Shown here: one piece after another, positions 33,672-44,517 of the stretch
Layout: each line of letters opens with the position of its first letter
How positions within the stretch are numbered: the first letter of the stretch is position 1
Translations under genes and position numbers: made by a program
The notes under the pieces: generated by a model
What the model was told of the DNA's origin: nothing
Seen by the model: only the letters and a program-made list of their open reading frames with translations
Database searches by the model: none
Assembly (NCBI GenBank): GCA_011037195.1
Contig: JAAEAF010001576.1
Coordinates: 62,001-126,000 of the forward strand
Reading direction: 5' to 3'
Origin: Triatoma infestans
Taxonomy: Eukaryota > Arthropoda > Insecta > Hemiptera > Reduviidae
Length of the DNA stretch: 64,000 bases

Positions 33672-33718
<47 letters not shown>
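33672..33718. repeat. (GT)n microsatellite
   Basis: About twenty GT units running directly into a family F fragment. Confidence 0.95.
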
Positions 33719-33719
<1 letters not shown>

Positions 33720-33722
<3 letters not shown>

Positions 33723-33860
33723 TCTGTTTACAGTTCACTCTTTAGAGTGGCTAAACCGATTTCGCCTGGACAAGTCTGTGATATCACATTGTTTATCAAG
33801 ACATCCTGAAGATGGGAGAACTCCGAATTGCAAACTTGATAGAATCAAGGAACATCAGAG
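33720..33860 (+). repeat. Fold-back family F, diverged arm
   Basis: CTGTTTACAGTTCACTC, the linker GTGATATCACATTGTTTATC and CATCCTGAAGATGGGAGAAC. The hairpin's second half is lost (CTCCGAATTGC). Confidence 0.6.
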
Positions 33861-33949
33861 AGTAGGGCAATAAGAATTGCCGTAACTAAGTTGAGAAGCA
33901 AGAAGTAACTCACAGACAAACAAAAATCGAATACTGGGAACACGCACTT

Positions 33950-34165
33950 TAGAAGGAGGCCTCTGTATAGTCCTCTGTGGGACTTATCAGATCGCTTTCT
34001 GAACCACTCGCGGATGGATTTTCCTCTGCCTCTCTTACACTAATATCGTCTACTTGCCACCAAAGAAGCTCTTGATGTATTCTTTGCTTTCTGACGATGT
34101 TACAGCTATGCCAAAAGAACTTAGGATCAAATTAACTCGAAGGAATTTTAAAATGCATCTAACCA
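33950..34165 (+). pseudogene. Possible LINE ORF2 C-terminus
   Basis: Out-of-frame pieces resemble the last part of CR1/Jockey-type ORF2 proteins, especially the phrase DDVTAMPKELRIKLTRRNFK, where such proteins often read 'LPDDV..MP..K'. No upstream reverse transcriptase is adjacent. This is a tentative call. Confidence 0.3.
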
Positions 34166-34674
34166 GATAACTAATGACAACTAGTTGCTTTTACTTCGAT
34201 TGATGTCTCGGTGATTGGGACCAGGAGGGGAGGTATTCTAGTGTTGTAGAATGAATAAGGAAAATAAAAAGTGGAATCGTAAATGTAAAAGGTAGAAAAT
34301 ATTCATACACATTTTTGTTAAAATATAAGTTATATAAATTGCATACTTTAACCAAAAAAAAAAAATGAGAAAAAATGGTTTTGAAATAATTTGTTGTATA
34401 TTTTACAAATAAAAGCTTTTGTAATTGTGCGTGCGTGTACATACAGGGTATATGCCTATATTGATATGTAATAAAACATAGTGGTATGTGTTGAGAGGAG
34501 CTCCTGCTTCTCTCTCCTGCTTCTCTTTGAGAGGGAATCTGCCCCATATGGAAGGAGTAATTTCCAGTACATTTTTCGTTTCTTATTATAAGGATTTTTG
34601 TATTTTGTTTATTATTTTATGTAATTGTATTTATTAAATTGGAAATAGTAATGGCAAAAAAAAAAAAAATTCTA

Positions 34675-34785
34675 CCCGATTTTCTCGAAAACAGTTCCAA
34701 CGATTTCCTTCAAACTTGGTATACTGTTTACACACTTAAATATCTATCACTTTTATTGGAAATATTTTTCCAGTATAAATTAATT
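34675..34785 (-). repeat. Dispersed family X, fragment
   Basis: TTTTCTCGAAAACAGTTCCA and CTTCAAACTTGGTATACTG. The minus frame reads PSLKEIVGTVFEKI before a stop. Confidence 0.6.
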
Positions 34786-34992
34786 AAATTATATAATTGG
34801 AGACTACACACCTGATTTTTTTAAAATTAATTTTTAAAGAACATATCGTAGAGTACAGAATCACGGCTTGTTGTCACTAAACCATTGATCTCTAAATCAT
34901 ATTAACAAAATAAGGAAGGGATTAGCGCGCTGACTCCCGGGTCAAAAGTCCAGCAATACTGTGGTTGGTTCCGCAGAGCTGGAAAGCATCAG

Positions 34993-35161
34993 AGACATTT
35001 TCCGTGATAGCCTGCTTCATTTTGTGGTCATTGACCGGTTTCGGGAGTTCGCCCTTCTTCAGGAGGCGTTTATCAGACTGTGTGACGCATCCTGAAGATG
35101 GGCGAACGCCCGAAACCGGTCGATGACCACAAAATGAAGCAGGCTATCATGGAAAATGTCT
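34993..35161. repeat. Fold-back family F, best copy
   Basis: Left arm 34993-35064 and right arm 35090-35161 are 72-bp inverted repeats with four mismatches around a 25-bp spacer. The right arm reads TCCTGAAGATGGGCGAACGC, then CCGAAACCGGTCGATGACC, then ACAAAATGAAGCAGGCTATC. Inside the arm, CTGAAGA (35092-35098), the hairpin GGGC-GAAC-GCCC and GAAAC form a hammerhead-like core. A second small hairpin, GGTC-GAT-GACC, follows. No coding capacity. Confidence 0.85.
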
Positions 35162-35214
35162 CTATGCTAGCAATTCTGTCTTAGAAAAAAAGCCCTTACT
35201 GCCCGTTGATGGAC

Positions 35215-35295
35215 AGTGTTATCTGTAATGGAGGCCTGCAGTGGGCCGAAAAGGCTTCGGGCTCCAATGGCCATAGATGACCATAGATGAATGGC
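35215..35295 (+). repeat. SINE body fragment without tRNA head
   Basis: On the minus strand, GGAGCCCGAAGCCTTTTCGG followed by CCCACTGCAGGCCTCC matches the distal body of SINE copies 1 and 2 (CGGAGCCTTGTTAGTGCACT). The orientation is opposite to those copies, and the tRNA-like part is absent. Confidence 0.5.
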
Positions 35296-35299
35296 CTAA

Positions 35300-36260
35300 A
35301 AATATATACATATATATAGAGAGAGAGAGATAAAATAAAGAGAATCTTCATTTGCATGGTGCCTGAAGAGCAATATAGAGAGAGAGATTGTAGTAAGAAT
35401 GTAGTACAGATAATGGTCAAGTTATTACCAGGCGTAACACATCAACCTGAGTAATGTCTTGGTGTTCATGAACAAGGAATAAGCAACTTTGCAAAGCTTT
35501 TAAAGATTTTAGTACATCGTAAAATGTTTGGTCCAACTATTAGGCATTCTGTGCGCTCATTGTCTTGGACATTCCACAATTACATTAGTCGGTGTTGTGG
35601 TGCAGTTCTTCTGTAGATTGCAGTGAATGGGCCACTCTGATTGCTTTATGAGTGCATTGCCTTCATTCACTAAAAGATAATTTCTTCAACTTGCATTTAT
35701 CTAGTGAATGTTAAACATTTCGATATAATCATTGGAATAAAAAGAAAACTGATTATTTGTGGAAAATTAGAACAACTAAAAGATTCTTTCAAGCTTTTAC
35801 CATAATAGGGTTATTGATGCACTGCAAGTGCCTTCAAGTTTCGAGGTTCAAATTCTGCACGTCAGCAGAGTATTTATAAAACAGATTCAATCATCCAGTT
35901 CAATGGGCCAAAATTCAGAAGTTCCCACAATGGATGGCACCAACATTTTTTTATATCAATTATATGTAACTCTCACTTTTACTATCTCTTAATGCTGTAA
36001 GAGCAACTCCTGTGAGTTTTCGAAATTGGGTTTTCACCTAATCATACGTTTTGGGCTGCCTAGAGCAGAAAGAAGAGGTTTTTAAAAAATTATTTGTGTT
36101 TGTAACTGTGTGTGTTGTGGAACAGCGTACCTGGAAAACAAAAAATCGATAGAAGCTCAAACCTATATACATTTCGATACAACCATCGATCGTATCCGAC
36201 AAACGTTTGCATCCAAAATCCGTCGACGAGAATGCAAATTTAATTTAAAGCTATTCTACA
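35300..36260. other. No gene recognised
   Basis: AT-rich DNA with short (TA)n and (GA)n tracts at about 35305-35395. A 62-codon frame at 36110-36298 (NKKSIEAQTYIHFDTTIDRI) has mixed composition but no recognised motif. Confidence 0.25.
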
Positions 36261-36263
36261 AGA

Positions 36264-36416
36264 AAATTTGGAGAATTGCGGGGAAGCTGCATTCTTAAGC
36301 TTTCCTCCAATGTGCTATTTCAGTGCAATGTACTGAATTTGTGTGCAAATTTAGAGAATTGCAGGGAAGCTGCATTCTTAAGCTTTCCTCCAATGTGCTA
36401 TTTCAGTGCAATGTAC
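36264..36416. repeat. 70-bp direct duplication
   Basis: 36264-36333 and 36347-36416 are nearly identical (GAAGCTGCATTCTTAAGC, TCCAATGTGCTATTTCAGTG), with one difference (GCGGGG/GCAGGG) in the first third. The period is 83 bp. The duplication is recent and local. It copies the end of the open frame at 36110-36298. Confidence 0.95.
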
Positions 36417-36852
36417 AATTCTACCTACTCATGATGTGCCTGCATTAGGTTTTTGAGTCTTTCGTGATACCTAGACAACGTTTCCAACAATTCTCTTTGA
36501 CTTGCAGTTGTATTAGCTGCCCATATACAACCTGAACATTGATTTCATCAGATTCTGAGAGCAATGGGTAACAATGACTTAACGTTCAGATCTAAATTGC
36601 ACCAGTATTGTGTTTGTGAGTTATTGGTAGCGCTGCCACTTGTTCTGCAAAGTTGTCACTTACATTCATCACACCTGATATCTCCTTAAAAACCTAATAT
36701 GTGTAATTAACGGTTCCTTACTATTCAAATTTATATATGATATTAGAAACAAATAAAATGTTAGCAAAACTTCGGTTTGAAGAAATCTATCAATTAGAGT
36801 TGCTGTAATTAACGCAGTAAGGGAGGGAGTCGTGTGAGTCCTTCACACATGT

Positions 36853-36966
36853 AACTGTATTTAGGTAATATAGACACGTAAACTGTATTTAGGTAAACAT
36901 AGACACCTAAACTGGATTAAGGTAAACTAGACACCTAAACTGGATTAAGGTAAACATAGACATCTA
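36853..36966. repeat. 28-29-bp tandem repeat, four units
   Basis: Units start at 36853, 36881, 36910 and 36938, with core AGGTAAACATAGACACCTA. The first two (AACTGTATTT) and last two (AACTGGATTA) form pairs, so the array grew by at least two steps. Confidence 0.92.
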
Positions 36967-36969
36967 AAA

Positions 36970-37905
36970 GGCCTAATAGGTTACCCAATTTCTCTATTTT
37001 ACAACTTGGATTTTATATGTAAATACAAATCCTTGCACAACAGATTCAGAGAATTGTATAGAATTTCATAAATAAGTAAAACTTGGTTTATTTTCGCATT
37101 CTACTGTGCTGTATAATTCCTTGTACATCCCAAAATCTATGTATGACCTTTATAAGTTGTAGTTAGTAGTTGTTTCCCACTGACTTTGTTTGTTGACCTG
37201 GCCTTTCCCACCGTAATGGAAAGAGGTCTCAACGAGTGTTTGACTGATAGACGTGCAAATTGGTAGGCAGGCACATTGGTCTGCACGTTGTCCTGGAGTG
37301 CGATTGTACTAGACACAGCGCATGCGCACAGCTCGTCACAGACCGTAGCTCGGTCCACTGCGCCGGCACGAGCTCACGTAACCCCCGTACAACTAACTTC
37401 TTACAATTACTCTGCCGCTTAAACATTTCCAATAATAATTACATTTCTGTTAGCTTTGCACTTTCTACCTCGTGACTGTCCTTTTTTCTTGTTTTCAGAG
37501 ATAAACTCACCTCCAACATGGAATAGTTCTACCATTATACTTATATTATATGTATATGTATGCATTTATTTAAGTAATTCATATTTCAATTGAGCAATTT
37601 CACATATGAGATTAATTTATTATTACTTTACTTTCTGCAAAAGCTGTACAAGCAAGTACTGCGACTGTGCCAAACTTTCCAAATTGAGTGTTCACAAAAT
37701 AAATGAGGTCGTCTGCAAACGCTAAAAATCTCATGCGACACATAATTTTCTTTTACAACAATTCTCGCCTAAAATGCTGTTCAATAAAATCTCATTTCGG
37801 TTTATCGATTTTCTTCGACTTTAGTATTAATTTATAAAAGGTTTAAATTCCCTGACTTATACAGTTTTAAAAAAATTTGTAATTGTAAACTAGACCTAAG
37901 AGGCA
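36970..37905. other. No gene; one CpG-containing island
   Basis: 37190-37420 is distinctly GC-richer with several CpG sites (CGCATGCGCACAGCTCGTC, CGCCGGCACGAGCTCACG). Overlapping open frames on both strands have no recognised motif. It could be a host promoter or exon, or a transposon end. Nothing decides it. Confidence 0.3.
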
Positions 37906-37909
37906 AGCA

Positions 37910-38405
37910 TTAAATCACCTCTTCCCAGAACTCTGCAGAAACTAGTTCAATTTCTCTAGAACGTGAAAATTAAGTGATAGGTCTATTTGTATGTAATTAA
38001 TGCAACTTTAAAGAAAATCAGAAATAAATGGATTTGAAGAAGAAAATGGTACCAATTCAGTACACTGGGTATTTTGCCACCTACAGGTAGATAAGTTTTT
38101 GAAAGCAGCAAAAATTAAAAAAAAAAGAAAAAAAAAGTAATACATATTTCCGGTTGACGGATTTTGACCGAAACTTTCGTGACGGATTCGATGATGTTAG
38201 CTCAAGATTATCAAGTTTAAGCTTCTTGTTATTTCAAGTTTCTGAGATATTTTGTTCATATTCACACAAATGCACACACTCAATATATACACATATAAAA
38301 TTTCCAAAAAGGGTTTTTAGAATCCTGAGTACATTGACATTTGTATTTCCGGAAAATTGCACACGATCGCATTACTTCCTTTTACAGCAGCGAGGATAAG
38401 TACAC
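37910..38405 (+). repeat. Dispersed family X, copy with short CA tract
   Basis: GGTTGACGGATTTTGACCGA, ATTATCAAGTTTAAGC and TTTCTGAGATATTTTGTTC lead to a weak CA tract and then the right block (TTTCCGGAAAATTGCACACG, ATCGCATTACTTCC). It is one of the clearer copies for the middle of the unit. Confidence 0.65.
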
Positions 38406-38409
38406 ATTT

Positions 38410-39590
38410 TAGCCTTTTGTTTGTCTTGTGTGTTGGTGTATAAGAACAAAAAACGATTGATTAACAAACGGAAAACCTCCATAAGATACCTCTGCCGTTT
38501 AAAAAGTTTACCAGGTTTTTCCCAGGAAGTTCCGTATGAAAATAAATTATGTGGAAATTGGAATTTCTAGAAAGTTTTTAATTTTCACAATTTCATAAAA
38601 AAAAATTAACAAGATTTCCTTTATTGCTTAGTAACACGTATATAGACCTAACTGTTTAGTTTGTAAACTTGCATGGGAAAATATATTTCCGGGCAGTTGT
38701 GCATGACATTAGGGTTTCCCCCGAACTGTGTGCGGCTGACTCTCTAACCGCAACAGCTATATTTGTAGTAAATATTCAAATTTGAAGAAAGGTTGCCAAT
38801 TAGAATTTTAAAAACTGCAATAATAGAAAGTCTTATGAGCATTTCATATCAGTTTTTTCTTCTTTTTTTTTTGTAATTTTTTCCTCAAAATTCTAGTGAA
38901 TATTATAAAATAAATAATTCAATAAATTAAGAAAAGTTGTGAGTTAAATTTAGAGTTAAGGAAGGGCATGTTAGAAAGATTCCCGACCAGTCCGATCATG
39001 ATTAAACAAATTAGGCAACAAAATTTTGTATGGAATCAGTTGGCCTACCTAAATATTTCCGAAATAGAAATGAGCAAATTTTAATATAATTACCTTTAGT
39101 AATTAGAGAACCTTTAGTAATTACCTTTAGTTTAAGGAATATAGAGAACTTTATCTACTGAAGGACTGGTGTAATGAATGCTTCCAAGTAGCTGGTGTCA
39201 TACTTAAATGGTCAAACTGGGCAAAAACCTTATTATGCAAAACAGTCAAGTTGTGAGTCAATAGTTGAATTATCGATGTTTTATAAGATTACTGTAACAA
39301 CAGAGTCGATTGCAAAATTTCCAAGATTGAAATTAGTTCATTGGAACTTGAGAAATTTAGTAAAAGATTGTCATACCAGCAATGAAAAAAAGAAGACTGT
39401 TAATTAGTAGTAAATTCATTTCCTGGTGAAATTGATAATAATTACTGTACAACATTCAATTGTCAACTGTTGGTGGAACCCCCCTGCTATGCCAACTGCT
39501 ATGATCACACCCCTATTTCAGCTATTAATACTGAACGACAAATCAAAAACGCGAAGCTAACTGTTTACTGGAAAACATCAGATAGTCAAT
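38410..39590. other. AT-rich DNA, no gene recognised
   Basis: Short frames only. One at 39195-39407 has no recognised motif. Confidence 0.25.
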
Positions 39591-39599
39591 GCTTCAATT

Positions 39600-39690
39600 T
39601 GGAGTCAGTTTCTAGTATTCGCCCATCTTCAGGATGTCCAGATAAACAGCGTGATATTGCAGACTTGCACCAGGCAACGCTAGTTTAAAC
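39600..39690 (-). repeat. Fold-back family F, fragment
   Basis: On the minus strand: GCAAGTCTGCAATATCACGC, TGTTTATCTGGACATCCTGA, AGATGGGCGAATACTAGAAAC. The hairpin's second arm is mutated. Confidence 0.6.
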
Positions 39691-41290
39691 GCTCATTTAA
39701 TACTACTCGTTTTCAGTCACTGACTTGACAACAAGTAGGGGCAAGCAAATATTTATGCAGTCAATGCTGGCATAACTCAATCTATCAAAATATTTATATT
39801 TTAAAAGTAAAAAAAGTGAATTTTTGTCCTCGCTGCCATGTGTATTTAGTGCACTGAACACTGTAACTCTGCATTTAAAACATAAGAGAAATAGATTAGT
39901 AGATTATTGTTTAACATGATTTAGTATCTTATCAAACCTTATAAGAAAAACTATCCTCCACGGGATGCAGACTGCAAACAAAGGTCTGCAGGTCCTGCTG
40001 TCTGCTATCTGCCTTGAAAAAAATACCTTTATACTAGGATATTTAACCTTCACATATCTCTTTTTAGTAGAAACCTGATTCTTTCGGAACTAAAAAAAAA
40101 AGAAAATGAAGCAGGTAGTAAAAAAAATTATATCGCGGCATAATTGATTAGTAAAATAATAATAAATTAAAAACTCGTATTGATTATAAGCAAATATATT
40201 AATATGACCTTGGTGGATTGCAAGGCGAAATTACATGCAACAGTCATCCCCCATTCTGTTGAGCGGCTTGCACGCGATTACAGTCAACATGTCTTTCACT
40301 TGAGCCTAATTATTATGCAATGATAATTACCTTGAGTAATAATAATAAACAAAAGAAACAGCCTCTCCACTTAATAAAATTTTAAACATTGGATGGTTGC
40401 AAATTTATCGAAATGCCATATTTGTTAAATCTTTGCAATAAATCCTGAAAGTTCTTAAATTATTTCGTTTTCTTCTAAAAAAAAAACTTGTACAAAACAT
40501 AGCCCTCTCTCAGTGCACTTTTCCTAATTCTATTTGACAGATATTCTTAAAAACTGGAGTTTATACTACCCGTTATCATATATACTTGTTTATCAATAAA
40601 ATATATAAACGTTACCAAATATACCCTTGGTGAATAACAACTTGCTGCCCAAAGGCCTCTTAAATATCAATTTCCCGGAAATGTGCTCCAAATAAAATTG
40701 ATGGCACCATAATATGACGTTAGACTACAAAAAGAGATTCGGTTAAGTCTCACTTCGTTAACCGAAACCTTTTCGTCCGACCTTCTGATGCTACTAAAAT
40801 GGAATATATTTCTCTAAACTTTTTCTTTTAAGAGTTATCTTGTCAAGCACACTTTTCCAAGAAAATAGATTTTTAGAGGTTTCTTTGGAGGGGAGGAGGT
40901 TTGTCAATTAGAGAATATATTTATCAATTATATTATAATTATCAATTATCCTACATCAGAGCAATGCCCTCTAAAAGGGTTCGGTCGAGCAACATAATAC
41001 AGAATGAAAGATTATGAAAACATCACATTGTATTTCTTTATATTTATTTCTTTTTCTTTATAAGTCAATTTTTTTAGAGAGATTCATTAAAAATCATATT
41101 TAAAATATTATCAATTCCTGGTGCTTTTCTAGATTTACATTTGGTCGGTACCTGATATAATTCTGAGATATCTAACTGAACAACTAATAATTTAGAGTGA
41201 CTTAGATGAATGAAAACTGTACAACATATTATACTTAGCAGGATTAAAATATTCTCTTATTAATTTTGATGTCTTACATTAGTGAAGAGA
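39690..41290. other. AT-rich DNA with a faint family X piece
   Basis: No gene. A diverged family X segment at about 40660-40870 is recognisable by GTTAACCGAAACCTTTTCGT and AAATGTGCTCCAAATAAAA. Confidence 0.3.
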
Positions 41291-41298
41291 TAATAATT

Positions 41299-41507
41299 CT
41301 AAGAACAAATTAGTGACTATTTCTCCTGGCTTTAACATTAAAAACTGGACATTTTAGCCTAATGAGACCATCCACAGGACTACTACTAAAACACTAATTT
41401 CAAAGGTTATGTTACAAATGTAATTATTGTTTAGTACTGCTGAGGATGGCCAAATTAGGCTGAAACGTCCAATTTTTTAATGTTAAAAATTACTAATTTG
41501 TTCTTAG
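41299..41507. repeat. Second fold-back repeat with hammerhead-like core
   Basis: A perfect 15-bp terminal inverted repeat (CTAAGAACAAATTAG at 41299-41313; complement at 41493-41507) closes a 209-bp unit. The inner arms also pair: TAGCCTAATGAGACCATCC against GGATGGCCAAATTAGGCTGA. The right arm contains CTGAGGA (41440-41446), a GCC/GGC hairpin and GAAACG (41462-41467). The sequence is distinct from family F. Confidence 0.7.
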
Positions 41508-41533
41508 TATTCTTATGTTAAGCTTTCCATTTT

Positions 41534-42630
41534 TCACAGACTGTGCAAGTGTTTCTCAGCAGATTTTTTCTTACTAATTTTTTCAAAGCTCAAAACATTG
41601 CCTCTGGTGAAACTCTTGTTTCGAAAAATTGCCAAGATTGCCAAGATTGCCAAGATGGTCTTTTTAAACAGCAGTAAGAGAAAGTAACAAATAAGCAGTG
41701 ATTTGCACATGTGAATATGTTGAATACGCCTATGATGTTTTCCAAAGATCATTAAAACCGGAAGGATACACAAGCATCAGAGTATAGGGAAAATCTCCCT
41801 GTTAGAGGATATTGTTTTAACTTTTTGATCTGCCAGTGTGACTTGCAGTTTGGCAGAGTGAAGCGGGAAGTTAAGAGAGCCCCACTTCACTCTAACTTTT
41901 ATATGATACTAGACCGTATAAACATTGGAGAAATAAAAAAGAAAAATATCTGACTGGATGGCCACATGAAAAGAGAGGAGTATTGTTCTGCAGTCTTGAA
42001 CAACACACGTCGGCGGGCCTAATTGGTGCTGACTGTGACAGCCTAATGTTTCTAATCTTTTTGAAAACTTTTCTACAAGCTATACACACACACACACACA
42101 CATACTCAAGTTTTGCAGACTCACCTGGTCGTCAAACGAGCACTGCAACTTGTCTATTTGACCACCCTATCGCCTTCATCTCCTTCAGACACCAACACGC
42201 ACAGGAAATACCAATATTTCATCAAACTACATGTTTAATCGATCTGCAGCAATTAAACTTAAATATACAGATACTTTTTTCAAATATTCTTTAAGTGGGT
42301 AAAAATAGATAATCGCATATCTACCAGGTGCAATGTTTATTTAGCTAACGAATGCAACTATGCATATTTGAATGTAATAGTGTGAAGATAGCATAGTACA
42401 AGCGGTCCAAGTTTTACAGAGAACGGTACATGTGGTTGGTTATTCGTCTGCAATCATTCATTCTGGAATGCATGACTTTTAACATCGTAGAGGACAAGCT
42501 TCACTTTCTTTTCCTGTATAAAAGTACATACTGCTATTTTCAATTTTTCAAAATTTAGTTTTGATATGTTTTGAGACAATCAAATTTTGAGAAAAAATGT
42601 TTTTAAGAATGATCTGTATGTGTGTTTGTA
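41534..42630. other. No gene; short microsatellites
   Basis: (CA)n at about 42084-42102. Open frames on both strands at 41892-42294 are not interpretable. A threefold GCCAAGATT repeat lies at about 41630-41655. Confidence 0.3.
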
Positions 42631-42634
42631 AGTA

Positions 42635-42765
42635 CAAAATATCTCCAAGTATAAAAAGCCCCAGGAAGCTCAGAACTAAGTTTTTGGTCAAAATTAATTA
42701 TCCATAAGTGCGACTTTACTGCATGTTTCTTTCATTTTTCTCGATTTTCTCGATTCACATGTGCG
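42635..42765 (-). repeat. Dispersed family X, fragment
   Basis: TTTTTGGTCAAAATTAATTA, GTGCGACTTTACTGCATG and TTTCTCGATTTTCTCGATT in minus orientation, immediately before a family F piece. Confidence 0.5.
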
Positions 42766-42779
42766 TGATTTTCAACAGA

Positions 42780-42905
42780 TTTATTTTCTGTGCTTGTCTG
42801 CTTCCGGTTTCGGGGTTTTGCCCATCATCAGGATGACTTGGTAAACAATGTGATAGCACTGTCTAGCACAGTTTACACACTCTCAGAGTGCCAATACAAT
42901 GCCCA
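42780..42905 (-). repeat. Fold-back family F, copy with exact CTGATGA
   Basis: Minus strand: GTGCTATCACATTGTTTACC, AAGTCATC, then CTGATGATGGGCAAAACCCC, GAAACCGG (42804-42831). It is the only piece with the canonical hammerhead box CTGATGA and an intact GGG/CCC hairpin, but there is no inverted partner. Confidence 0.65.
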
Positions 42906-43880
42906 CCACCTGAGTGAGTGAAGGTCGTATCACTACTTCATATCTGATTCTTTAAGAACGGACAATTAAAGGAGGTTATTTTACAGATATTTCATGGTAT
43001 ATTTTGTTGGCAAAGGAATAAGCCTATATGTGCACTTATAATTTCTTTACGATTTCCTGTAGAAATATGACAACTCTGCAGCCTCCTCTCTGGAGATGAT
43101 ACTCCCTTTACTTAGACCTTAATTTCACAGGGTCTAGTAATGAATCTCAGTAACCCATTCAACAATGTAAGAGTGAAAAATCTATAATGGGATCAAGACT
43201 GATAAATCATACTAACCCCCTCCCCCCCAACTTTGCGTGGAACATGCATCAATAATAGCATCGGTTCAGAAACAGATATAGGTATGAGTGTCGTTTCCAA
43301 CATAAATACGCAGGAAGAAGTTTTGTATTAAAGAAGAGATATTTGTAAAAGAAACTTTGCACTACTATAAGATAGAAAGATAATGGCAAATAAATTATGT
43401 GTAAAAATCCCAAAAAATAATAGAAGATGGTGGTAAAGGTAGGCTAAATGACTTTCAAATTATTATAAAAGGTAATTAAAGGTGGGTGAGCGCCAGGTAA
43501 CAAATATGAGAAACTTAACCTGGTATTAACTTTTCTGTATGAGTGTCGGCCCTAGTTTGGTTCCGTGTCTACTATCTGCCTGCAGTCTATTCTCCTGCAT
43601 ACCTTCTTCTATGTTCTAGAGAACTCCAAAGTGAATTATTTACTACAACAATAAAAATAAAAAGAGAGAGAAAACTACTCGGGAAACTTATGCTTCTTTC
43701 TGGTCGTTATCAATATTTATTAAACAAGTGATATTCCCATTAACCTAGGGAGTACTCTACTGAAACGCGAAATCATTTTCAGAAGACAGTGGGGACAAAA
43801 AAAGTGGTAACTTTGAAATGTCCTGGCGAAAGAGGGCAGAAAAAGTTCCGAGAAATTCCAACAGTTGTAAAAAAACACTC
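42905..43880. other. No gene recognised
   Basis: AT-rich DNA with a C-rich run near 43217-43229. A 62-codon frame at 43543-43731 has no recognised motif. Confidence 0.25.
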
Positions 43881-44084
43881 TTAGTTTAGCCCCTAAATTT
43901 TCAGTTCCTTATAAAGCTAGTGACATTCCCATTTCTATTATTATTTTTTATGACTTAGAATATGCTATCAACCAACTTGATGAAAATGAACAAGATCACA
44001 CTAGGTCTAAATGTATTCATGTTATTACAAATCATTTACACTCACTAACCCGGAACCGATACCAGAACGATCCCTCTTATTCCA

Positions 44085-44517
44085 GGAGTGGGAGAGTTAT
44101 TGATAAACTGATTTTTTGTGTGTAAGTCAATGTATTTATGTTTATGTAGGTCATTAATGAGTTTGTTAGTTTGTAATTTTATTGTATTGGTGGGGTCTTT
44201 TGTTACTTTAATGTAATCGGCTTTATTAATAGCAACAGTTTCCTTGATAATATCAAAACCTCAAAAAAATTCCTTAAAGAAAATCCTGATCTTCTAATCC
44301 TCTCCTCCGACACAAAACCAATCAAACTGTTGCTATGAATGGAGCCGATTATATTTTAAAAATACAGAATCTTCTTACTGACACAAAAACTTACATTAAA
44401 TTAACAAAAGGCCCCACTAATACAATAAACTTACAAACTAACAAACTCATTAATGATTTACATAAACATTAATACTTGAACACACAAAAATCAGCTTATC
44501 AATAACTCTCCCACTCC
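44085..44517. repeat. Inverted duplication inside the Penelope-like element
   Basis: Arm 44085-44241 is the reverse complement of arm 44324-44517, from GGAGTGGGAGAGTTAT to ATAGCAACAGTTT, except for about 40 bp missing from the left arm. The right arm is the coding orientation. The central 82 bp (44242-44323) are unpaired. Confidence 0.85.
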
